From NCBI RefSeq assembly GCF_040581485.1, contig NC_090132.1:29027911-29091910 (forward strand): 64,000 nt of DNA. The letters are read 5' to 3'. Within the stretch, counting starts at the first letter, position 1; each line of letters opens with the position of its first letter. The notes under the pieces are model-generated. The model did not search any database and had not been told where the DNA came from. It saw only the letters and a program-made list of their open reading frames with translations. This document shows, piece after piece, positions 24,920-38,600 of this stretch. A program made the position numbers and the translations under genes. The DNA comes from Linepithema humile (taxonomy: Eukaryota > Arthropoda > Insecta > Hymenoptera > Formicidae).

Positions 24920-25233
24920 TGCAAGCGTGTTTCAATTTTCGAAGATTGAGATGAATTCCGTTTCGATCATATCACAAAGTTATCTTGAATATACCATCGA
25001 TATAGTTTGTACACATTTGCATACTTGATATTGTGAAAAAGATCTAATTATTCGATATGATCGCAATATTTCGCACGACCGGTTGATCTTATTCGAATAA
25101 AATTTATAATTCTCTGCACATGTTATGATTCTCAATTCTCAGTTTTCAATTCGCTGCTTGTCGAAAAAAAATTATCTTTCCGTTGTGACATAAGTAGCTA
25201 GTGACATAAACAGAAAAACGTGATCGCAATATA

Positions 25234-25656
25234 TACACACAGAAAAATATCATTCTATTGCTAAGAAAAGTAATTACTCGGCTTACTTTTCTTTTTTTAA
25301 GTAACAATTATCTTTAATAAAGAATATTTTCTTGATAATAGTCTTAAAATATACTCATCACAAATTTTTGATAAACTCATTATCATATACTCAAAAGAAG
25401 TAGTTATTTTTTGGTGAAGAATATTATAAAATTGTATCGAAGAAAAGTCAGATTTGGTTAATTTAATAAGCAAATAGAATTCTTTTTCTAATTTAATATT
25501 CTTGATTAAAGTATTAAACTTACTGGGATCAAAATATATTTTGAATAAATTTGATGCTTATGATGAACTTACGATAGATTTGCGTATATATGAACTTATA
25601 AAATACTTAAAACAAGTAATATTTACTTAAATACAGTATGTATTTTTCTGTGTGTA
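25234..25656. mobile_element. MITE with TACACACAGAAAAATA ends
   Basis: Terminal inverted repeats TACACACAGAAAAATA (25234) and TATTTTTCTGTGTGTA (ending 25656) are a perfect 16-bp match. The interior is AT-rich with further AAGTAA/TTACTT dyads. No protein and no clear target duplication, so the superfamily is not assigned. Confidence 0.6.
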
Positions 25657-27654
25657 AATACTTATATCGCACAAAGTTTCAAATGTGATATTGATTATGT
25701 AACTTGTATCTTTTTTTCGTGCGCAGCTCTTCCAACTCTCTCATTTACTAGTTGCAATTAGTTAAATACGCGTGTAGTTCGGTTTTACCTTGAAAAGTGA
25801 TAATAAATTGACGCTCATACGCATTATCTTTATTTGTGCTTCGCCGTTATCGCTGATACAGAGCAGAAAAAAAAAGCTAAAGAACAATTTACTCATTACT
25901 TTATTCGTACGGATGTCTATTCGTTTACTCAATTTCGCGATATCGCAATTGTTGCAATACGGATTTACGATTATACCTTCAGATTGCATAATTATCACCC
26001 TCCATTATTTTAAAATTTTACAGACGTTTAAAATTTTTGCGCTTTGTATAAAATTTCGTGCTTCTTTCAAATCGATCAAATTAGACAAAATATATGTAAC
26101 TTTTAACCCAGTGACCTTTCTACGATCTCATCGCAACGATGCAGACTCATTTTCTTCTTATCAGACCATGTTTATTTGCTCCGTATGATAATTTAATCAA
26201 TAAAGTTTAATGTGTTGGTGGTGCATGCTAAGCTACGAATTATGTACGAAAATACTCGATATTTTTTTACATATGTATACCGATTAATCGTACTCGTGCG
26301 ACAGCACGTTGCGGTGCATGAGCACTTGATAATTCATGCCGTTTATATTTTAGTACGCTTTCACGGTGCTACACTTATTTATTTATCAGCCAAGCACACG
26401 AATTCCGAAGTCTACGACTACGACTGTCGATTTAGTCGTGATTCTTTTACGATGTCGCGAATTGTTTCTTAGCAGATAAAAATGAAGTATTAATATCAAT
26501 AGCACGACAGCAACTCGTCTTTCTTTTGTCGAGCATGACAACATGCGTGTCTAAAATGATGAGCTCTGAAGATATAATTTAATGAAGTCATTTGTGGATG
26601 TTATTGTGGATGTGCGATAAAAATGTACTATTTAATAAACCATTCAACAAACGATCTGATAATAAATACTTTACAATCACACATCTCTTATCAATATTTA
26701 ATTATTCTGACAGAATTGGAGCGTACTTTGCATCAGCATTATTTGAGTAGAAAATTGGAATACATTTACACGTTGAAAATCAAAAATTAAGAAAAACAAA
26801 AAAATTTCAAATATAAAGAAATAAGAATTGTTTTTCGATTAATTTTAATCGAATGGAAATTTAAGAATTATCAAAGCATTTAATATTAGAAACGACGAAA
26901 TTGGCCGCACGTGCAGCCTGTACGAAGGACTTGTTAAAGTTTTATCAAAGTCGAATTCGGACACGCCGGGGACTGTGTCACATTGAGAAATTGCACAAGG
27001 AAATGGATGATTGATCAATAAATATATTACGAAGCGGAAAAAAAAAATAAAAAAGAATAGAGCGAAAGCTTCATTATTTCTATTAAAGTAACACTACCGC
27101 CCTATACAGCTCGTAAATGACCGAAGCGTTTGTTAATAAAATTCCTCTCAGTACATGTGCAACACATGCAACAGTATCGATCATTATCCATCACAAAGAA
27201 ACATCCATTACCTAAATTAAAAACAGAGTTGTTATGCGAATATACACTTCTCAAACGATGCATTAAACTTGTATACCAAAACGGAACTCTTTTTTTTTTC
27301 CCCCTTTCATTACATCACAAGTGCGCGAAACAGCAATTTGACGTAGCAATTAATATATGAAGCGTTGTAAATGTCAGCGTTCCGCACTGTTTAGACATTT
27401 AAATATATGCAGAATCTATCGATATAAAAAGTGCGGCCGAAAAAAAAAAAGATCATTTCGACTGGTTTGTGCAATGCGCCTTGACTTTATCGCGGACAAC
27501 GATTGGCTATTTCGCAACGATTATTTTATCCAGGAAACTTGTTACTTCAGAAGCGCCTTCTACGCACTCGATATCGTCAACAAGAAATTACGTGTAAACG
27601 GCTAAGTGTCTAAGAAAGAGCATTAATTCCCGATCGCTAGCTCCAGGCGATTTA

Positions 27655-28160
27655 TCCGTGTGATCACGAGATGCGCCTTCCCGAGCCGCCGCTATTATTA
27701 TCGAGCATCGACGTTGGGCACTCACTTTTCGCGCTGGACCCCGACTTTTGCGGAATTTTTCGACGCCAGAACATCGTGTGTCCTAAACGAGCGGCGGCGC
27801 AACTGGTTTCTCGAGGAAGAGTCGTCCCGTCGCGTTGGCAGAACTAACGGTTTCGCACCGAGCGTGGTGCGTCGCGATCATTCGCCGCTGCTAACCGCTG
27901 CACCTCGTGTCGTTAAGCGAGCCGTACTGACCAACAACGTTTCACGACTCTCCAACGAAGGTCCGCGAACGGCACGTCCGTGCCCGTCGCCCCGGCGCCT
28001 CCAATTTTCTTTGTTTACGTCGCGACTAGGGTAGGGACGCCTGAGATAGTTCGATAGCATCGAAGCCGATGTTTTGCTCTCTCCGTGCCGAATATTTTCG
28101 GTGTCGATACCCACCGTGATTATCGCAATCGAATTTGCTTCAATATTTTTGACCACTTTT
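27655..28160. promoter_or_regulatory. CpG-rich island
   Basis: A dense CpG block in AT-rich surroundings. Reading frames are open on both strands, but peptides are Arg/Ser-rich as expected from base composition. It may be a promoter or 5' UTR exon, perhaps of the minus-strand hydroxylase gene (inference). Confidence 0.3.
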
Positions 28161-29473
28161 GTCCTCGATTAACGAAACAAGGGCTTGCCAAAGGATTGAA
28201 ATCTATATTTTCACTTCACATTTTTTGGCCTTGAATGTCTATCTGCAACATTTTATTTCCAATATAAAATACTTTTTATACCTCTTTTATATCTCTTCGA
28301 TAGGCACAATAGATGCTCTGAACAATTTTTTTTTATGAACGATAATTCTGCAAGAACTTTTTTATTTCTTTATGAAGAATAATATAAATAAGCGGCGAGT
28401 TATATTCACATTCGCGATAATTTATTAAATTGAGCAATTCGGAAGTGCATTGACGTCATGAAACTTTTAAGAGCATTTATCCCGCATAAAATATTAGGTC
28501 GTAAGATAGTTCGCAGGTCGAAAATTATCTCAAGCCGAAATAAATGGCATCGTGTGAAAAGATAATTATTGTTACATGATAATTATAATTTCATGTGTAT
28601 ATAATACGTGCAGTTAAACATATCACGTAAATGCGACGCATTCAACGAATAAAGGCATTATTGCACATTATGAATCATCACCTCCGTTTCGTTTCTTATC
28701 TCGAACAAAGTGCGAAAATACAGTATGATTCTTATCGCGGATTGCGATCTGTCATGGTTAGGCAAAATAGAACATAATGATGGAATTATTCATTTTCTGA
28801 TGCACATGTGACTTGCTGTTTTACATGTCACTTGCTGGACATGTGTTGAATATACACGAAATCTATGAATCGCGGATAACAAGAACAAAAGAATATTCTT
28901 AAGTTACTCTCGCATTTAGGAATCTACCACAAAAAATCAACTGTAACTACAAAACAAACAATAAACAAATAATATACATAAGTTATTTGATCCCAACAAC
29001 AAATGTCGCAAAACTAACAGTCTTTTCCAGCAAAACTTGGCTTCCTAAATTTAATCAAATAGTACATTTGTAGTTAAGCTCGTTTGTAGAATGAATCCCG
29101 TAGAATGAATTCCGAAATTAGATTTACTTCCGTGGAATAAGCATCCAAAAATATCCGTGAAATATCGGAAGTGAAATATCGATATTTCGATAATATTGCA
29201 ACACCCCGTTTCACCGGGAAACACACAGAAAACCGGGTCAACCTCTCGATGAAAACAGAAATTTCGTTATTGATCAAATGCATGTCGTGCGTATCGGCGG
29301 ACGCGCGAAGCTCTTCACGCAAAGCGCTATATTTTTTTGCGAAATGCTTCTCTGGACACAAATAAAGATTTCACGTTTCGCAAACGAGACAAAACCTGCT
29401 CGCTCCGTTTCTCTATTATCCTTGATTTCTAGATGTAGCGAAAGTATGTTTTTGTGCGCGGAAAGCAGAAAAC

Positions 29474-29573
29474 ACCTTACACCTATTCCAAACTTTCGCA
29501 ACGCAACGAAAGTCTTATAAGGAAGTTACACCTATTCCAAACTTCCGCGACGCAACGGAAGTTTTGTAAGGAA
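29474..29573. repeat. two tandem ~50-bp units, each with an internal dyad
   Basis: The unit (t)tacacctattccaaact is followed by a dyad such as actttcgcaacgcaacgaaagt and then cttataaggaa. It is repeated in tandem with compensating changes: actttcg...cgaaagt in copy 1 and acttccg...cggaagt in copy 2. Confidence 0.65.
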
Positions 29574-30270
29574 AAAGAAGGAAGGAGAACGCGCGGAACG
29601 TGCTCACGCTTCGAATCCTTAATGAACAAATTCGGCGGTGGAAAATTTTAGACGCATAACTCTCTGCCCTTCATCGCGAAACTTGTAGCTATCGCATCAA
29701 ATGCGTAGTGAAACGCTCAAAATGGCTCGCTCGCGAGAATGCTTATCAGAATACCGCTGTCCCGGCCGGCGAAGCTCATTAGCGGAGATTTATCGGTTCG
29801 GGAAGATTTTTCTCCTGGGTACATTTGTGCAAAGGAGGAGAGCACTTTTCGTACACCGACACCACGCACTTCGTGATAGAGACAGGCGAATGTACTCTAT
29901 GTGTACACATCAACTTCCCTTCCGTCAGCTGTTGGCGATAGCGATACGACGAGATACGGAAGATCGCGAATGATGAGCAGCAGCGATGAGGCTAGATGCA
30001 CATGATTTCTCTATGCGTACGATTTTCCTACCTTTGCACTGCCGCTGTATCTCCATCGTCGACACACACACGACGGCGGTGCGTCAAACTGGAAAATTAC
30101 GTGGCGCACGACGGCTACGGGCGGATGCGATGAGGTGTGCGCGGATAGTCGATAGACACCGACGCCGACGACGGTAGTGACGGGGTCACGGCATCGAGAA
30201 CTGCAAATGCGCCGTTGCGTCGTCGTCGTCGCCTCCTCGCGGCGTCGACGCCGAGAGCGTGTCCTGGTGT
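29560..30270. promoter_or_regulatory. CpG-rich island with CGACG runs
   Basis: A GC- and CpG-rich block, strongest at 30080-30260, where CGACG/CGTCG words repeat on both strands. No coding signature. Possible promoter or 5' UTR exon of the downstream golgin gene, or of the upstream hydroxylase gene on the other strand. Confidence 0.3.
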
Positions 30271-30889
30271 ATAGATGTCACAAAACAGTATTTGAAAGAT
30301 GCGAATCAAAATTACAATTCAGAGATAACACATTGTGCGCATTGCTTATATTCGTGTGATAAAAACAATTTTTGAGAAATTGTATGTAGCTTCTATTTTT
30401 ATCCTATTACGTTGTTTTAATTTTAATAATTTAGAAATATATACACATAATGCTTGTGTGATATTACGTTAATGTTTCGTTACATATTAATAAATAATGT
30501 AATTGATAAATAATGTGGAGAAATCTAACCTATTCTTTTAAGTAGACGATACCACGCTTCTCTTTGACAATATAGGCTGCGGTTACACTTGACGTTATAA
30601 ATGCTTCGAAGCATTCTTTTCTCCTTTTTTTCAATGAAGAAAGATATAATTCCAGTGATCATAATTCCTACCGATTCTTTACTGACAATGAGCTTTTATA
30701 ATCATCTATAAATATTACCAACTTATTCGTGAATGTTAGAAAATAAAAAAAGGCTTCTTCATCCTTGTTAAATTTTCATGTGTGATAAATTATCATCAGA
30801 TGGTATTTTTATGATCGATAAATTATCATCGGAGTATTTCTTACGGTCGATAAGTTTTCATCACATGGTATTTTTTCTTAAAAGATTAC

Positions 30890-31320
30890 ACGATTTGCTA
30901 CGATGTGGCGCGCAAAACGGTACGTCCAACTATTTCCGGTCGTGAAAATATGGCATGGCGATGATATCGCGAAGTCGGTCTTGTCGCGGATTTCGTAAAA
31001 AGTCATTGGAAATCGCCGCAGTGAATTTGTAGATTATCTTGCCGAAGTATGTGCATTTGACGCGCGTTTATTTGCAACGCCGGACAATTTGCAATCGGCG
31101 ACGAAGCGACCTAAATATGAGCAGCGACATATTACCCTCCTGACACTTCGAGCAACGCCAAGTAAAAGGTAAAGCAACGAGATCACGCTCGTTCCTCGAT
31201 TCAAAATATACCTTGCGCTCGATCTTGATGACGTCCGCAAATTCGGTTCTTATCGAGGCGTCGAGGGATGCACGCTCGCATTTTACTCACGTGCGTCTGC
31301 ATCGCGGATTACGTCACTTT
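30890..31320. promoter_or_regulatory. CpG-enriched segment
   Basis: A third CpG-enriched segment (gcgcgc, tcgcgaagtcgg and similar words) about 1.3 kb upstream of the golgin coding start. It may carry the promoter or non-coding first exon of that gene; this is inference from composition and position. Confidence 0.25.
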
Positions 31321-31805
31321 GCTACGTGTTCAATGAGGTCGATGTGTCTGTTTGGACATTAAATTTTACATTACATGCACTTTTATTTTGTAAATGCACT
31401 TAACATTTTGCATCAAACTACAATTGTTTTATGATATCAGTAATTAATACATTTCAGATCATCACGTAAATTCTAAATCGTCTAGTTTAATGCTCTTGGA
31501 TGCTTTTTTTGATAATTGACTACAAGAATTGTATAATTTTATTTTAAAATATTTAAAACAGTTACAAGTTCACCAATGTCATTCGTTATCACTTTAACAA
31601 ACTGTTCTCTTTTCATGTTTTGATAGGAACTATTAATATAAATATCGTGGAAAGTAAATCAGTAAAGAAATGAAAGACAATGCTAAGAAAAATTTTAGAA
31701 TTGATTTTAGATTCTATAATTTTGAATATATAATAATTTTAATAAATGTTTTTTTTTTTTAATATACTTAATGCATACGACAGAGAACAGAAGAAAACTA
31801 TAAGA

Positions 31806-31956
31806 ATCCCAGTAAACGCAAAGTAACATTGATGTTATAATTTCCCACTCAACAATATAATTGTTACGTACAAGGCATGTTGTATTGCAGTTACATTGTT
31901 GAGTGGGAAATTATAACATTGACGTTATATTACTGTTAGCTTATGTTTACTGGGAT
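31806..31956. mobile_element. 151-bp hairpin MITE (ATCCCAGTAAAC ends)
   Basis: Begins ATCCCAGTAAACGCAAAGTA and ends with its imperfect inverse (gtttactgggat). Arms of about 55-65 bp contain matching ttataatttcccactcaaca blocks and surround a loop of about 35 bp. Non-coding. It lies upstream of the golgin coding start. Confidence 0.75.
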
Positions 31957-32633
31957 GGCTCTTTGAATTTAATACACAGAATATCCTAATATTCGATTAT
32001 CCTTTTTTTATTTTCTAAAGCAAAAGAAACATGAATGAACATTAGAACATGACAAATAAGAATGTCATTGGAGGCTAATAGAAATAAATGGTCAAGGCAA
32101 GAAATTAATATGAATATTTTTACTAATTCGTGAATTAATTGAGAACAAATAAAAGAAATAAAAGGAAATCGCTCATATTGAAACAGCACTTTATATTATT
32201 AATCAGTAATGTTTATATTGCAAAAATTTGATGTTTGTAAGATGTTTAGTAATATCAACGTAACACTTACATTTTATTTCTTAATACTATTGTTACTGTC
32301 GACACTAAAGTGGAAAATGGAAGGAGGATGGTATTTGATGTTCTCTGCACTGAGTGTCATGTAGAAATGACTGCAGAAATAGGAATGTGGAAAATCTGAT
32401 CTACGTCGAGACTTAATGCAATTAGTTTACCCCAGTCTAGACCCTATCCAATTAGATCTGTAAAATGGGAGCAGTAGGTGATATTGTACTTAGATATATT
32501 AGTAAAACTTTCACTGCCATTGACTTTACCAGTTACTCTGTGCCAAAAGTGTGCCCACAATTAATTCTTCAGAGAACTGCATATGAAACAAATAATGAAG
32601 TGGCTTGTGTTGCTTCTGTTTGTGCAGTGTATA

Positions 32634-35600
32634 ATGTGGAGTGCGTCCGAAGAGTCATCGGGCGCGATGGAAGGCGGCTCTCCTGAGGCCGCGGTACACA
32701 CGAAGGAAACATGTGAGCAGAATAAGAACCAATTGGAGTCCCTCAAGGAAATCATGATGAGGAATCAACAAAGCTTAAAGAAGAAGGAGGAGGAGGTCCA
32801 GGTAACATTTCCGCTATAAATTCTTATTAAAACAATCTATTTGAGATACAGTAAAATATTTATGCTGAATAAAAATGTCATATTTCATTTTTACTAAGAC
32901 AAAGATAAGAAGTGTAAGATTGAAATCTATGTTGTATTATCCTAAAAATAACTTATTAATTTTTTATTTTTTTACCTAGGAATATTCGCGAAGATTATCG
33001 AAAATCAAATCTAGAGCCAAGCTGTCACGTCGCAGTAAAGAAGGAGTTTCATCATCTACAGATACAGCACATCCACATAAGACTGAATCAATAGCAAGGG
33101 AAACCACAGATGACGCAATCGATGACATAAGTCAAGCGAAAACTCCAAAAGCAAAATCTTCTTTACTTCAACGAAAGTTGGTGGAAAATAGGAAAGCCTT
33201 TGAAAAACGTAGCAAGGAGTTGACGGAAACGAAACGTGCAGTGGAAGAGAAAGTGGAAGCTATCAGGCAACAATTGGATGAAACAGATTTAGCAGCAACG
33301 GAAATGCATAAAGATCAACTGGTTGTTACACCAATTAGGCCTGTCATGATCACTTCGGATGTAAGTTTCACATCAATTCTTTAAATGTATAATTTTCTTC
33401 TCTAATCTTTCTATTAGGCCTCTAATAAGTAGCACATAATAATATAAAGAAGATAATTATAGTTGTATGGGGAATTAGTTTTTGTAAAACTTGGTCGATA
33501 AAATTTATATTTGGATTACTTGATTCAAGGTGATGGCGCCAGTTCAAGCTCAAGATATTGAAGAAAAAGAGAAAAAGATCGTAGAATTAAATAGCAAAAT
33601 TATTGAGTTAGAGGCTACCATTCTGGATCTTCAAGAAAATTTGAAAGAGAAGGACTCTGTGATTGATTCCAAAATGAAAGCAGTTACTCTTATGTCTGCG
33701 GATCTCTCCAAAAAGGGTAAAACGACGTTGGATACTCTCGAAGATACGAAAGACGAAATGCGAACGATGCAAGAGAATTTTGTATTGATAGAAACTTCTC
33801 TAAAAAATAAGAATACTAGTCTCCTAGAACAACTGCAGGAAAGAGATGACAGAATATCGGAATTGGAGCACACAGTCAATAGGTAACATATTTCATAATG
33901 ATATGCATTATATGAAACTAAATAGTTATTTTTAATTAGAAAGAGACAGCTTTAAAGTCTGAGAATAATAAGAAATAAAATGCTTTTATTTTATTAAGTA
34001 AAATCGCAAAGAACATGATAATTAATTTCTTATCACTTAATTATACTAATTAATTTCTCATTACTTAATTATACTAAAATATATCAAATGTAAATATTAA
34101 TCTTACAAATAAATTATTTATTTTTATGTTTCGTAGAATCGAGGACCAACTGAAAGAACAAAAAATATCCGAATCAGCAAGCGTGGATTTCTCGCGTTCT
34201 ACTATGGATACTTTAGCAGAGACTAAAGACGCGATGAAATCGATGCAGGAAAACTTTGTTCTCATTGAGTCGTCTTTGAAGTTGAAGAACGATAATCTTC
34301 TTCAGCAGTTGGAGAAATACGAAATAAAATTGGCAGAAGCCAAAGAAAAGATATTTCAACTAGAATCGGGTGTCGGTATAGTGACGTCTCCGGCAGTCGA
34401 GGATCTACAGTTTAAAATAGAGAAATTAGAACAGAACAATCGGCAACTTTTAGACGAGAAGTACGAACTGCAAAAAAACATTGCCGAATTGCAGGATAAG
34501 GTTATTGGTAATAAATCGGTCCACAATAATGACGCAATCGTCGAGAAAGACAACAGGATAGCGGAACTCGAAAATTTGATCGACGAGCTTAAACGATCGA
34601 ACGAATTGCTGGAAGAAGAATCGAAAGTCGAGCTGCAGAAGCAAGTAGCTGAATTATCGTCCAAGAATGAAGAATATTCCAACAAGGTCACCGATCTTGA
34701 GAAGCAAGTACACGACCTCGAAGCAGAGAAGAACGATATCGCAGCGATATTGTCAGTTGAGAGAGCCGCGCCCAAAGAAGACGATGTTGTAATAAAATTG
34801 ACGAAGGAATTGGAGGATTTGAATAAAAGTATGATCAAATTGAAGGCCCAGCATAGAAGCAAAGTCAAAAATTTGCAGAAGCAACTCGAGAACTTCAAAA
34901 TGGTGAGAATTTTTGTCGAAATATTTCCAAATTTTTATGCTCAAGGTATCAATTGTACAACAATTATTAATAAGAAGGAATGTGAATGTTTATCTTTTGC
35001 TTTAATTTCTCTAAAATTGTTTTGTTTGAATTTCATGAAAAATTGACGCACTTTTTTTTATGGAAACCAAGTACTAATTAATTGGGATTCGCGCGGGATA
35101 TTCGATTTTTATGTTCGTGAAAAAAGTAATGTACGCTCTGTGCAGGTATCCGATACGAATGCGGAACTCGTTAGACTGGGCAACCAAGTGGCATTATTGG
35201 AGGAGGAGAAAGGTAACCTTCAGCTGAGTCTGGTAGACTTTGACGAGCTTAAAGGTAGGAACCAGGACAAACGTTCTATCGCCGGCATTACTATTGTTCT
35301 AGTTATATTACCGGATTTTCAATGCGATCTGTGTTAATGTTTTTTTTCTATCGGGATAGCTTGTTTTCCACAGTCCCGTTTCCTCTATTGTGAAAAGTAT
35401 TCGTCCTAATCGTTACTGCGTGTACATAGTTTTTTGCAACAAAACAGAGATTTAGGTGCTACATATGCGAATAAATTTGTAGTGATAACTGATAATTTCG
35501 CGAATACGATCGGCGAAATGTTGATTATTTGCACGATACTCTTATCGTTGCGAATAGTTGAGAGAAAATTTAGAAAGTAATGACTTCTTAACGCTGATTT

Positions 35601-38600
35601 TTGGTGATGGAATTCCTTCGACTTGTAGTTTTGTATGTTGCAATTATCGAAATGGATTATACTAATGAATCATACTATCTGGAATATTTCTTGATAATCG
35701 CAGAGCATAACATGGTACCTACTTTACTTGTCAAAGTTTGCTGCACACTTATTCATAGAAGTAGATTTATCCTTAGTACTTATCACCTACGTTTTCTCGT
35801 CATACTCGTTGTTTACACGAAATAATTCATCGATTTGCATGACTTGCAATAACAATACTGAATTTTTTTTAACACTATTTGCAATTGCCATTATGCGCTT
35901 TTTAAAAAGTTGAATGATACGAAAATATTTCGCGCGTACAACTAATTTTTGATTGGCATATATTATGATGCTAACAATTAAATACACAACAAAGTGAACG
36001 GGATAAACTAATTCCTAATGTGCCAATGTAAAATTCCTCATGTATTTGTATACTTTACTTTGTTTGAAAACAGAAAGAGAATCTCTTATTCTGAATATAA
36101 AACAAAAAGGTTTCAAAAAGTTGCATCAGCAGATTTGTATTTTTGAAGAATATGATAAGATAAGAGGGATAAAATGGCACGCATGGATATAAATATGCGA
36201 AGGGTATCCTTGAAATATTAATTTTTAATCTATTTGCTTTGGATAAAATATCGATGATTGATTGAAAACGGATATAGTTTCACAAATAAGAATCTGCTGC
36301 TGATTCACGGTATTTTGAAAACATATGCAATGGGACATTATTATTATGGGATACATTTAATTGCCTAAAGAGAAATTTTATAAAAAAAAAATTGCTGTGA
36401 ATATCGCTTGATAACTGCTTGCTTTAAGCTTATTATGATCGAAACTGAAATTGCACGTACGTTATTGGCAAATTATACGATCTGCACAGCCTCGGCAGGA
36501 GATTGGCAAGAACGTATTGCTGACCTGGAAAGTAAAGTTGCGTCTCAGACAAAAGAAATACAGATGCATATCGATGCAATCGCCATCTTAGAGAACCAAA
36601 AGTTAGATCTAACGCAAGGTAATTTGTCACATCAAATAGTCTATGTAGAATAAGAGCTTGTTGACGATTTAAATAACTTTTTAAAAACGAAATTCTTTTT
36701 TGCGATTGAGCTATAAATTATGACGCTACTCTTTAACAGGGTGTCAATTTTACAATGTTGATAACAGTGTGCTTGTAAATTTATATGCGTATTATCTACC
36801 GAATATCAAAAGAATCAGCATATTTGCGTACCGCTAAAAATAAGTCTCTAAAGTTCGTATATTATATTTTTAAGAGCTCCACACAGTGAAGCAAGAAGTC
36901 TTGGCGTTGGAGGCCGAGAACGCGGAGTCCGAGAATCTCAGAGTGACCGCGGAGATAAAGGTCGTCGAATTGGAGGAACAATTGGAAACGATACACAAAG
37001 AGCAGAACGAGACTAAGCTCGAGTCTCTGTCCGAGTCCGAATACCAGGAGGTTCTGAAGAAACTCGAGGCTCTGACGCAGGAAAATTCCGAGTTATACAA
37101 CAAGTTGAACAAAATGGAGGAGAAGGGCACGTCGGACACCGGCTCGACGGAATCCTTCGAAGCCATCCAGATGAACGACAGGAACGATCTGCTGAAGAAG
37201 ATCGAGGATTTGGAGCAGAAGAACAACGAGCTGACGCTCAAGTTGACGAAGCTGGAGGAGAAAGACGGCTCGCACGCCGGCTCGACGGAGTCTTTCGAAA
37301 CTATAAACGACACGGATCGTAGCGAGCTGCTGAAGAAGGTCGAACAGTTGACTCAGGAGAACAGCGAGCTCACCATGAAGTTGAACAGGATCGAAGAGAA
37401 GGGATCGTCCGACACGGGTTCCACGGAATCTTTCGAGCGTATTCCGGAGCATAACGAGAATACCACGAAGATTGAACTGCTCACTCAGGAGAATAACGAA
37501 CTTGTTATTAAAGTGACGAAACTGGAAGAGAAGTTGGGTGAAATCGAGAGCAGCGCTCAGCCGGAAGTCTCGAAAGTTGATAACTTAGAAGCGCTTCGAG
37601 AAGACAACAGACTGCGGATTCAAACGCTCACGCACGCGAATGACAACTTGGTGGCGGAGATTTCTAATCTCAATGCGCGGATGAGGGATCTCGCGGAGGA
37701 AAATGGCAGTCTGCACGATCGTGCAAAAGTGTTGGCAGCGGAGAATACTGAGTTACTTGAGCGTCTCGAAGCGGAATTGTCGCATAAATCTCAGATGTCG
37801 GTTCAAATAATGGAGTCCACCGATCAAATTAACATCTTAAAGGAGAGGCAACAGAACCTCGAAAAAGAACTGGTGCAATTGCGAGAAGCTTCGATAGAAC
37901 AGTCGGTTAACGTGACGTCGTGTGAGACTGATGACGCGAAGTCGAAAATCGTGACGTTGGAGAAAGAAAATGCGCAGATGAAGATGACAGTTACGCAGCT
38001 AGAAGATTATATCAACAGTCAGAAAGAAGAGTTAACCAAAATCATTAAAGAGAAAGATGAGCTGAATCTAAAATTGGAACGCTTGGCCTGCGACGACTTT
38101 TCCAAAGAAAGGTTGGAGCTCATTGAAAAATTGGAGAGATTGAATCGAGAGAAGCAGGGCGTCGTTCACGAGAGGGAGGAGTTGCATGAGCAAATTAACA
38201 CTCTCTTGCAGAAATCGTCTGACGAAATCTCAGAGATGCGAAAAGCGGAGGAGGCTGCTTGTCAGGAAACGCAGGCCGTAATCGTAGCGTCTTTGGAGAA
38301 GGAATTGGAAAACAGTAGAGTGTTAATTGCGGAGTATAAAAATCAGGTAGAAGAGATGGACATGAAACTGCAGAGCATGGAGACGGAGCTGCAGAATAAA
38401 GCTACGCAACTGGTGGAGTTCGAGGCGTCGGGTGCGAAGTTGGAGAGTTTGGAGTGCGAACTGAAGGACATGTTCGTCACCGCGGAGGAATGGAAGTTCA
38501 AGTATGACGACATGCAAACGAAGATGCAAGCGCTGGAACGAGGAAAGGCGTCGATAGAGGAAGCGTTCAAAACACTGGAGAGTAATAACAAAGAATTGCT

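Larger units (their letters stand above)
24457..32625. other. 8-kb region without supported coding sequence
   Basis: It lies between the hydroxylase gene (minus) and the golgin gene (plus), so it must contain the missing 5' exon(s) of the former and 5' UTR exons of the latter. Most is AT-rich. CpG-rich blocks at about 27655-28160, 29560-30270 and 30890-31320 stand out and are listed separately. Small reading frames in those blocks occur on both strands with no family signature. Confidence 0.5.

Noticed and set aside
27878..28156. Minus-strand Arg/Ser-rich frame as a gene
   Set aside because: Sits in a CpG block, opposite another open frame, no motif, and donor phase does not fit the hydroxylase gene.
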